The translations under genes were made by a program, and so were the position numbers. From NCBI RefSeq assembly GCF_036323735.1, contig NC_086023.1:12170501-12234500 (forward strand): DNA of 64,000 bases. The letters run 5' to 3'. Of the stretch, positions 55,621-64,000 are shown piece after piece. Position 1 is the first letter of the stretch. Every line of letters begins with the position of its first letter. Below the pieces are notes generated by a model. The model was not told the DNA's origin. It saw only the letters and a list, made by a program, of their open reading frames with translations, and made no database searches. Source of the stretch: Rattus norvegicus (Eukaryota > Chordata > Mammalia > Rodentia > Muridae).

Positions 55621-56519
55621 AGTATCTCTGTGACCCCTGTCAGAGTCTAAGTCCTATGTACCCCATCTCACAGATCACTTTTTTTTACACCTGTATTACC
55701 TGCAATGTAAGAGCTTCTTCCTCTCTACCTTCCTGTAAAGAGATCTTAAAATAAGGCCTTTTTTGTCTTTGTCTCTCAGGCCTAAAGTTCTCCCTTCAGT
55801 CTCACTGTGCCCAGCAATGTTAATGAACTTTTGTCTGAGAAGGATGATACACCTTTGCATCTCTCTAAAACCCACCCATCTCTCTACTATCTAATTTATG
55901 TGGGAATAAAATATTTGAGAGTTATCTAGCTGTGTTGCCTCCAGAACTCATTCCTGCCCTTGCCCTTGTACTCTGCATCTTCACAAGGAGGTCTTCTTGT
56001 CATTTATATTCTCCAGTGCCAATATCATTAGCGACTGTCCCCCAGGTGTCTTGCCCTCTGGTGGGTTAGGTTTGCCAGAGACATTCCATCTCAATGCCCA
56101 AAAACCCAAACATCCTAGTGCTAGATCAGGGCTTGCATTTGCACAGAGCTGCTGAATGTGAAAGTTAAGAATGCTGCTGTGCAATGTGGATTTGACTATA
56201 TTTCCCAAAAGGGAATGTGGAACTCACAAGGATATTTCCTTCTTTTTCTTTGTTTACTTGTTTTCATCTTACTTGAGAGTACTGCTCAATCTCAGTCACC
56301 TAAAGATTCTCACTTTAGATGTTTGACAAATTTAAATTCTTTATCCTGAGCATTATATTAATCATAAGTAATAAGTTTTCCTTCGTAGTGCTTCATGGCC
56401 ACAGTATAGTAGATTACGGCAGTCAATGGTCCAAAATTATGCCTTAAAGATTTAGATTTCATAGCACACCAAGCAAATGGTAAGAAATATTTCCTGTCTC
56501 TTTAACTCTCCCTTTCTGT
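55621..56519. other. Low-copy sequence, no gene seen
   Basis: A minus-strand frame of 75 codons (55981-56208) is the only notable frame, with no family resemblance. No repeat is clearly recognised. An old LTR is possible. Confidence 0.35.
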
Positions 56520-56959
56520 TGAGGTTTGGTATTTTGCTATATAATGTAATACTAAATACTGGCCCCCAAGACCTAATTGCTTCCAGAGATAAGAATCTTC
56601 AATTACCCAAGTGAAGATATGTAACTTTGCCACCCAAATTATGCCTGATTAGTGAATAAAGATGCCTATAGCCAATAGGTGGGCACTAAGAGATAGGTGT
56701 TTTGGGCTTGCTGGGCTTGGGGTCTGAGGAGACCATGACAAGGAGGGAAGAGAAGAAGATGGAAAGAGGAGAAACATAATAGATTAAGTGAGTTATGATT
56801 ACATGGCCAAGAGGACTGGCCAATTGGAGTTTAGAATGGTCCAGGTGGAGCATGGCAAGTTATAATCTGGGACTATTGATAGCAAAGTAATTTCTAATAG
56901 CTTAGAGGGTAGATGTTTGCCAATATCTAGTAAGTATCATGGCTTATTGTAGATATAAA
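56520..56959 (+). mobile_element. Rodent LTR-like repeat, left part (split by L1 element C)
   Basis: GTGAATAAAGATGCCTATAG, CCAATAGGTGGGCACTAAGA, GGCTTGGGGTCTGAGGAGAC, CAAGAGGACTGGCCAATTGG and AGGTGGAGCATGGCAAG resemble a rodent endogenous-retrovirus LTR/RMER repeat. It stops at the L1 target-site duplication and probably resumes at 62191. The family is not named. Confidence 0.5.
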
Positions 56960-56978
56960 GGTTATGTGTCTTTTTACT
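56960..56978. repeat. Target-site duplication, left copy (element C)
   Basis: GGTTATGTGTCTTTTTACT here matches GGTTATGTGCCTTTTACT at 62173-62190 with one substitution and one T of difference. It brackets L1 element C. Confidence 0.9.
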
Positions 56979-57703
56979 GGATATTTTTCTTTACATTTCA
57001 AATGTTATATGCTTTTCCAGTTTCCTGTCTATAACCAACATATCCCACTCCTCCCCCTCTTCCATGAGGGTGTTCCCTTACCCAGCCACCCACCAATTCC
57101 TGCCTCCCCACCCTGACATTCCCTCACACTGGGGGTACAGCCTTGGAAGGACCAAGGACTTCTCCTCCCATTGGTGGCCAACAAGGCCATCCTCTGCCAC
57201 ATATGCAGTTGGAGTCATGGGTCTGTCCATGTGTAGTCTTTGGATGGTGGTTTAGTCCCTGGGAGCTCTGCTTTGTTGGAAATGTTGTTCTTCTGGGGTT
57301 GCAAACCCCTTCAGCTCCTTTAATACTTTCTCTAACTCCACCTATGTAGACCCTGTTCTCAGTTCAATGGTTGGCTGCAAGCATCTGGCTCTGTATATGT
57401 CATGCTCTGGCAGATCTTCTTAGGAGACAACTATATCAGGCACCTGTCAGTGTGCACTTCTTAGCATAAGCAATATTGTCTGGGTTCGGTAGCTGTATGT
57501 GTATGCTCTGGATCCCCAGGTGGGGCAGTCTATGACTGGCCTTTCCTTCAGTGTCTACTCAAAACCTTGACTCCATATCCCCTCCTATGAATATTTTTGT
57601 TCCCCCTTCTAAGAAGAAGTGAAGCACCTGCACTTTGGTAATCCTTCTTCTTGAGCTTCATGTGGTCTGTGGATTGTATCATTGGGTAATCCAAGCTATT
57701 GGG

Positions 57704-60700
57704 CTAATATCCACTTATCAGTGATTGCATACCATGTGTGCTTTCTTGTGATTGGGTTACCTCACTCAGAATAATATTTTCTAGTTCCACCCATTTGCCT
57801 ATGAATTTCATGGAGTCATTGTTTTTATTAGCTGAGTAGTACTCCATTGTGTAGATGTACCACATTTTCTGTATCCATTCCTCTGTTAAGGGACATCTGG
57901 GTATTTTCCATCTTCTGCCTATTATAAATAAGGCTGCTATGAACATAGTGGAGGATGTGTCCTTGTTATATGTTGGAGCATCATTTGGGTATATGCTTAG
58001 GAGTGGTATAGCTGGGTCCTCAGGTAGTATTATGTCTGATATTCTGAGGAACCTGGTTTCCAGAGTGGTTGTACCAACTTGCAATCTCACCAACAATGAA
58101 GGAGTATTTCTCTTTCTCTATATCCTCCCCATCCTGTTGTCACCTGAGTTTTTGATCTTAGCCATTCTGACTGGTGTGAGGTAGAATCTCAGGGTTGTAT
58201 TGATTAGCATTTCCCTAATAACTAAGGATGATGAGCATTTCTTTAGATTCTTCTCAGCCATTCAATATTCCTCAGTTGAGAATTCTTTGTTTAGCTCTGT
58301 ATGCCATTTTTTTAATAGGGTTATTTGATTCTTTGGAGTCTAAACCTGAGTTCTTTGTATCTATTGGGTATTAGCCCTCTATAAAATGTAGGATTGGAAA
58401 AATTCTTTTCTCAATCTGTTGATTGGCATTTTGTCTTAATGAGAGTGTCCTTTACCTTACAGAAGCTTTGCAATTTTATGAAGCCCCGTTAGTCAATTCT
58501 TGGTCACAGCATAAGTGATTGGTGTTCTGTTCAGGAACATTTCCCCAGTGTCCATGTGTTCAAGGTTCTTCCCCACTTTCTCTTCTATTAGTTGGAGTGT
58601 ACCTGGTTCTACATGGAGGTCCTTTATCCACTTGGACTTGAGCTTTATACAAGGAGATAAGAGTAGATCAATTTGCATTCTTCTACATTCTGACCTCCAG
58701 TTGAACCAGCACCATTTGTTGACAATGCTATCTTTTTTCCATTGAATGGATTTAGCTCCTTTGTCAAAGATCAAGGTGTGTGGGTCCATTTCTGGGTCTT
58801 CAATTCTATTCCATTTATCTACCTCCCTGTCTCTGTTCCAATACCTTGAAGTTTTATCACTATTGCTCTGAAATATGACTTGATACCAGGGATGGAGTTC
58901 TTTTATTGTTAAAGATAGTTTTACCTATCCTGGGCTTTTTGTTATTCCAAATGAATTTGCAAATTGCTGTTTCTAACTCTATAAAGAATTGAGTTGGAAT
59001 TTTGATGGGGATTGCATTGAATCTGTAGATTGCTTTTGGCAAGACTGTCATTTTTACTATATTAATATTGTCAATCCATGAGCATGGCAGATCTTTCCAT
59101 CTTCCGAGATCTTCTATTTCTTTCTTCAGAGAATTGATATTCTTGTCATACAGATCTTTCTCTTGCTTGATTAGAGTCAAAATGAGGTATTTCATGTTAT
59201 TTGGGACTATTGTGAAAGGTGTCATTTTCCTAATTTCTTTCTCAGCCTGTTTAACCTTTGAGTAGAGGAAGGCTACTGATTTGTTTGAGTTAATTTTATA
59301 CCCAGTCATATTGCTGAAGTTGTTTGTCAGGCTTAGTAGTTCTCTGGTAGAACTTTTGGGGTCACTTAAGTGACCTCATATCATATCATATCATATCATA
59401 TCATATCATATCATCTGCAAGTAGTGGTATTTTGACTTCTTCCTTTTTTATTTGTATCCCTTTGACCTTCTTTTGTTTTCTGATTGCTCTGGCTAGAAAT
59501 TCAAGGAATATATTTAATAGGTAGGGAGTGAGTGGGCAGCCTTGTCTAGTCCCTGATTTTAGAGGGATTGCTTGAAGTTTCTCTCCATTTAATTTGATGT
59601 TAGCTACTGGTTTACTCTATATTGCTTTTACTATGTTTAAGTATGTACCTTGAATTCCTGATTTTTCCAAGTCTTTTAACATGACGGAGTGTTGAATTAT
59701 GTTAAATGCTTTCTCAGCATCTAAAGTAATGATCATGTGGTTTTTTTCTTTGAATTTGTTTATATAGCGGATCATGTCGATGGATTTCCATATATTGAAC
59801 CATCCCAGGGATTTAGGAAGCCCACTTGATCATGGTGAATGACCATTTTTACGTGTTCCTGGATTAAATTTTCTAAAGTATTTTATCAAGTACTTTTGCA
59901 TCAATATTAATTAAGTAAAATTGGTCTGAAATTTTCTTTGTTGCGTCTTTGTGTGGCTTAAGTATAAGCATAATTGTGGCTTCATAGAAGGAATTGGGTA
60001 GTGTTCCTTCTATTTCTCTTTTGTGAAATAGTTTGTATGATATTGGTATTAGGTCTTTTATAAAGGTCTGATAGAACTCTGCACTAAACTCATCTGGTCC
60101 TGGGCTTTTTTGGGTTGGGAGACCTATAAAGACTGCTTCTATTTCTTTAGGAGTTATTAGGTTGTTCAGATGGTTTATCTGGTCCTGATTTAACTTTGGT
60201 ACCTGGTATCTGTCTAGAAAATTGTTCATTTTCTCCAGATTTTCCAGTTTTGTTCATTATAGGCTTTTGTTGTAGGATCTGATGATCTTTTCCTCAGATT
60301 CTGTTGTTATGTCTCCATTTTCATTTCTTATTTTGTTAATTTGGACACTCCGTACCCTCTGTTTAGTCTGGCTAAGGGTTTATCTATCTTGTTGATTTTC
60401 TCAAAGAACCAAGTCCAGGTTTTGTTGAATCTTTGTATAGTTCTTTTTGTTTCTGCTTGGTTGATTTCAATCCTGAGTTTATTTTCTGCCATATATTACT
60501 CTTGTTTGTATTTTCTTCTTTTTGTTCTAGTGCTTTTAGGTGTGCCATGAAGCTGCTACTGTATGCTTTCTCCAGTTCCTTTCTGGAGGCACTCAGAGCT
60601 ATTAGTTTTCCGCATAGCACTGCTTTTATTTGGATATGATGTGCCTACATTGTCATTAAATTCTAAATTTTCTTTAATTTCTTTCTTCTTTCTTTCTTGA

Positions 60701-60950
60701 CCAAGTTATTACTGAGTAGTGCATTGTTTCAACTTCCATGTCTATGTCGGCTTTCTGTCATTTTTGTTGTTATTGAAGACCAGCCTTAGACTGTGCTGGT
60801 CTGATAGGATGTATAAGGTTATTTCAGTCTCTTTGTATTTGTTGACACCTATTTTGTAATCAATTATATGGTCAATTTTGGAGAAGGTACCATGATGTAT
60901 TGAAAAGAAAGTATATTCTTTTGTTTTAGGATGAAATGGACTATAAATAT
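57704..60950 (-). pseudogene. L1 ORF2 remnant (late EN, RT, C-terminus), element C
   Basis: It begins in the last third of the endonuclease at about 60950 (a TFFS-like and IDYIIDYKIG-like reading, recognisable but broken). RT fingers follow at 59873-60229 (MNNFLDRYQVPKLNQDQINH, then SPGPDEFSAEFYQTF). The RT active-site codons Ala-Asp-Asp are at 59410-59418, preceded by Leu instead of Phe and followed by a TCATA-unit expansion. The thumb is at 58860-59309 (KFIWNNKKPRIGKTIFNNKR). The C-terminal part is at 58493-58789 and 57704-58096, ending LISGY. The EN catalytic glutamate region is deleted. Multiple frameshifts. Non-functional. Confidence 0.94.
59376..59414. repeat. (TCATA)7 pentanucleotide repeat in L1 RT active site
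   Basis: Seven TCATA units and a final TCAT. On the minus strand they read as ATGATATGAT..., growing directly out of the GCAGATGATATGATA codons for Ala-Asp-Asp-Met-Ile. Elements A and B do not have this expansion: A lacks the region and B has a single normal copy. Confidence 0.97.
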
Positions 60951-61905
60951 CTGTTAATTGAGAGTTTTGCTGGGAATAGTAGCCTGGACTGACATTTGTG
61001 TTCTCTTAGGGTGTGTATGACATCTTCCCAGGATCTTCTGGCTTTTACTGTGCCTGGTGAGATGTCTGGTTTAATTCTGATAAGTCTGCCTTTACGTGTT
61101 ACTTGACCTCTTTCCTTTACTGCTTTTAACATTGTTTTTGTGTGTGTGCATTTGGTATTTTGACTATCATTTGACAGGAGGAATTTCTTTTCTGATCTAA
61201 TCTATTTGGAATTCTATAGGTTTCTTGTGTGTTCATAGGCATCTCTTTCTTTAGGTTAGGGAAATTTTCTTCTATAATTTTGTTGAAGAAATTTACTGTC
61301 TCTTTAAGTTGAGAATCTTCACTCTCTTCTATGCCTATCAGTCCTAGTTTTGATCTGATCATTGTGACTTGGATTTCCTCGACGTTTTGGGTTAGGAGCT
61401 TTTTGTAGTTTGTATTTTCTTTGGTGTTTATGTCAATGTTTTCTGTGGTATCTTCTGCCCCTGAGATTCTCTCTTCTATTTCTTGTATTCTATTGGTAAT
61501 TCTTGTGTCTATGACTCCTGAACTTTTAGGTTTTCTGTCTCCAGGATTGTCTCCCTTTGTGGTTCCTTTGTTGTTTCTCTTTCCAAGTTTAGATCTTGGA
61601 TGGTTTTGTTCAATTCCTTCAACTCTTTGTGTTTTCCTATAATTCATTAAGGGATTTGTGTGTATCCTACTTAAGGACTACTTGTTTATCTGTGTTCTCC
61701 CGCATTTTTTTAAGGGAATGATTTATGTCCTTTTAAATTCCTCTATCATCATCATGAGATGTGATTTTACATCTCGGTGGGAGAACTGGGTTCTGATGAT
61801 ACCAAGTAGTCTTGGTTTTTGTTACTTAAGTTCTTGTACTTGCCTCTCACCATCTAATTATCTCTGGTGTTAGCTGGTCTTACTGTCTCTGACAGTGGCT
61901 TGACC
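60951..61905 (-). pseudogene. L1 ORF1 remnant, C-terminally cut, element C
   Basis: The longest frame is 61126-61647 on the minus strand. It covers part of the coiled-coil/linker (ITNRIQEIEERISGAEDTTE) and the RRM (GIEESEDSQLKETVNFFNKI, then IIEENFPNLKKEMP). The C-terminal domain continues in another frame at 60941-61132 (TRKGRLIRIKPDISPGTVKA, then REHKCQSRL.FPAKLS) and is cut short where the deletion joins it to ORF2. The N-terminal part is near 61790-61905 and is more degraded. Normal ORF1p is an RNA-binding trimer. This copy is broken by a frameshift and the truncation. Confidence 0.92.
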
Positions 61906-62172
61906 CTCCTCTAAGCCTGTATGTCAGCATTCCTAGAGACCAGCTTTCTCCCAGCAGGATCTGGGTAAAGAGGTCGGCTCTGGGCATGGGCATCTCCTCA
62001 GTTCCTGTGGCCAGAGGGCACCAGGTGGGTTCTTCTTGAACCAGGTATGTGAGTAGAAGTTGTGGTTTCATCTGTGCTCTCAGAGCTGTCCACACTTCTG
62101 AGAGTCCTGTTATCTCCCCATAGGATCTGTGTACAGAGAACTGTGGGACAGGGTCAGCTCTCAGTGCAGGCT
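61906..62172 (-). promoter_or_regulatory. L1 5' UTR monomer remnants, element C
   Basis: Two related blocks, CAGCAGGATCTGGGTAAAGA (61951) and CCATAGGATCTGTGTACAGA (62117), lie about 166 bp apart on the plus strand. They are followed by GGTCGGCTCTGGGC and GGGTCAGCTCTCAGTGC. They match the promoter-monomer block seen in element A. The array is cut at 62172 by the insertion site. Confidence 0.7.
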
Positions 62173-62190
62173 GGTTATGTGCCTTTTACT
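62173..62190. repeat. Target-site duplication, right copy (element C)
   Basis: GGTTATGTGCCTTTTACT, paired with 56960-56978 on the other side of L1 element C. Confidence 0.9.
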
Positions 62191-64000
62191 TAGGATCTTA
62201 ATGTTCAATGGCAGGGTAGAGACCCTAATTTGAGATTAGATATTACTACAACACCTCTTTATCAACATTGAACTATATCTCAGTTCCTATTAGTTCATTA
62301 AAATTTAATTCATTCAAAGACCAAAACATCCTGTTTTGGAATTTCAATTAAATTTAAAATTCCTGTCTCCTCCTCCTCTAGGAGACTTACTTCTGGGCAT
62401 TGGTCCTGCAGATGATGTGCCTCCTCTAGGAGAACTCCCCAAAAAACCCACATTGGCTTCTCTCCTCTGTGTCATTCAGTCTAAATAATCAAATTATGAC
62501 TCATAACTTGCAAGTGCTGTGGCATGATGTCAGAGGTGAGGCAGGTACCAAATAGATTCAGGCTTGTATCGGACTAGAAAGAAGGATAGGCAGGAGAAAA
62601 GTATGAAGGAAGAGGAGGAGGCAGGAAAGGAAGAGGAGGAGGGAGTTAGCAGAGACAATATGGAGGCTGATGTTAAGATTCCATGCTGTATCTTTTCAGG
62701 TTGTGATGAATGCTCTTAAGGGATGGATGTGTATAGGGCTTTGTATGCTTAGGTGGGCAATTATATCTTATCAATTGGGTCAAAGGTTAATGTGTTATGT
62801 GGTCTTTTATGTGTAGATTTAAGTGTAAGGGAGTGTGAGGCAGCTAGTCTGGGCTGCCACAGAGTTGGGCTGTGTGTTTCTGGCATGGAAACCTGCTTTG
62901 GGAACTAGATAGGTAGAGAGATTGCTGCCAGGCTCAGAGAGAGGCCTCCCACAGTGTGATAGGGGATGAAGCAAAGCAGGTGAGAGGCTTTGCTGACTGA
63001 GAATAAGATATCTAGCAGATATCTTGGGGCACTATGGTGCCGGACCTAGTGGGTATAAAAGACAACAGATGGCGAGCCAACATGATGGGGGTGGGGTGGG
63101 TTTAAACAAAGAAACAGGGAAGCAGCCTGGGCTGGCAGACTGTAGGTCCCCTGCTGTGTGATAAGTAATGGCAGATCAGAGACTTAGAGATTAAAAGCTG
63201 CTTTTTAAAAGAAAGTTGTTTAGAAAGGTTTTTCAGGATACTCACATTCCTTTTAATGGGGCTCCACAGGAATTTTGGGTTGAAATCCTAGTTAGACAAA
63301 ATACTTCTTAATGACAGGTTTATTAAAAGGTGATTAAGCTTATTTTTAGAAAGAAGAGAGTAAAGAGATTCCCCAAATCACATCGGGATTTTTATCCATG
63401 GTTCAGAACTTAGATAGGAAAATTAGTCACTAACTACAAGTAGGGAGTTGTGATAAATATCTGTAACACCAGGCAGAGTGAATACAGACATATATTATAG
63501 AACTTATTAAGGTTAAATAAAAATCTGAGTAGAGATATATTTTGGGCTATAGTCCTGGTTGGATACGTTGCTTATTGGTATTAGAATTGATATATGGTGT
63601 TTAGTTTGTTTTATAAATTACCCTGCTAAAGGCCATATGGCTCACTGATGCTGGCTAGAGAGGGCTTGTGGTTACTTTTGAAATTTACCACAACAGGAAG
63701 CTCAGATTCTCTTAACGTGGGCTCCATGGGAATTTTGGGCTCATTTCTGGATATCATTGAGTACAAAAGGCTATCAGGCTCATTGTTCATCTTACTTCCT
63801 TTTTGAAAAATTGTTTAATATTCATAATGGGTGTGACTTTGAGTTTTATGGTTATATTATTACTGTGGGAGAGAGTGCAAGATAAAAACTTTTCTGGTTA
63901 CAGACTAAGGAACAAAGTATTTTGGGAAAAAGATTTTATCGTTGTGTTTTTAAAAAATGTGATTAGGGTCTGGAAATCTCACAGAGTCATACTGATCAGA
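62191..64000 (+). mobile_element. Rodent LTR/ERV-like repeat, right part, to window end
   Basis: Continues the sequence interrupted by L1 element C. It has TATA-like GGGTATAAAAGACAACAGAT (63050), a purine-rich GAGGAGG block (62605-62645) and two related blocks, GGGGCTCCACAGGAATTTTG (63258) and GTGGGCTCCATGGGAATTTT (63717). It has no coding frame of note. It appears to be old retroviral or RMER-type sequence, but the family and right boundary are not known. Confidence 0.4.

Larger units (their letters stand above)
56979..62172 (-). mobile_element. L1 element C: LINE-1 with internal deletion, dead
   Basis: A 5.2-kb minus-strand LINE-1. Its 3' end is at 56979 and its 5' UTR reaches 62172. An 18-19-bp target-site duplication flanks it at 56960-56978 and 62173-62190. 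The order on the minus strand is 5' UTR monomers (about 61906-62172), ORF1 (about 60951-61905), ORF2 without its first half of endonuclease (57704-60950), then 3' UTR (56979-57703). The ORF1 end and ORF2 start are fused by a deletion at about 60951. ORF2 also has frameshifts and a pentanucleotide expansion at its RT active site. It inserted into older LTR-like sequence. Confidence 0.96.

Noticed and set aside
61421..61642. Plus-strand frame opposite L1 ORF1
   Set aside because: Shadow frame of the minus-strand L1 ORF1 remnant.
1..64000. Search for tRNA, rRNA, snoRNA or microRNA genes
   Set aside because: Only SINE-derived tRNA-like heads (B2, B3, ID) were seen. None folds as a complete tRNA by eye, and no other RNA gene signature was found. 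A covariance-model scan would be needed to exclude small RNAs.

Overview
This is mammalian chromosomal DNA from a murid rodent, most likely rat (Rattus). The evidence is the repeat content: L1 copies of murine type, B1, B2-lineage and ID-like SINEs, ORR1/MT MaLR long terminal repeats (LTRs), a URR1-like DNA element, rodent-style LTRs, and many long microsatellites. The 3' UTR of the L1 at 39794-44256 looks more like the rat L1 3' end than the mouse one. Mouse is not excluded from sequence alone. I see no functional protein-coding gene, tRNA, rRNA or CRISPR array. The window reads as intergenic or intronic DNA.

Layout. 1-9 kb: an LTR fragment, a URR1-like element, short SINE pieces, a twin-primed (5'-inverted) L1 fragment at 4437-5385, a CTCTCC/CA microsatellite, and one possible terminal exon on the minus strand (3249-3455). 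9-29 kb: mostly low-copy sequence broken by long simple repeats (GGA/GAA, GATA, TA, CA, CT/GT, a 263-bp polypyrimidine tract), a B1 that carries a 9-bp minisatellite, a B2, and MaLR LTRs. 29.6-35.1 kb: a 5.5-kb minus-strand L1 (element A) with 5' UTR monomers, ORF1 and ORF2, but without the reverse transcriptase palm. 35-39.8 kb: mostly low-copy sequence, then an ORR1 LTR. 39.8-44.3 kb: a 5'-truncated plus-strand L1 (element B) with a 13-bp target-site duplication (TSD). 44.6-46.8 kb: a cluster of LTRs (ERVL/MaLR-like, MLT1-like, two MT). 47.2-50.1 kb: an old Lx-type L1 3' end split by a 1.14-kb solo LTR with a 6-bp TSD. 50.9-55.6 kb: a probable LTR, a B1, and a 545-bp solo LTR with a 4-bp TSD and three GATA-rich U3 repeats. 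57.0-62.2 kb: a 5.2-kb minus-strand L1 (element C) with an approximately 18-bp TSD. It lies inside older LTR-like sequence, which continues to the end of the window.

No set of genes works together here. The autonomous elements are all broken: A lacks the RT active site, B is truncated and frameshifted, and C has lost the front of its endonuclease. What the window records is nested insertion, deletion inside L1 copies, and microsatellites arising inside or beside retroelements. I found no new biological system. The items most worth checking are the possible exon, the solo LTR with triplicated U3 repeats, the minisatellite inside a B1, and the pentanucleotide expansion next to the RT catalytic codons of element C. 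Family names come from recalled consensus features, not from a database search.
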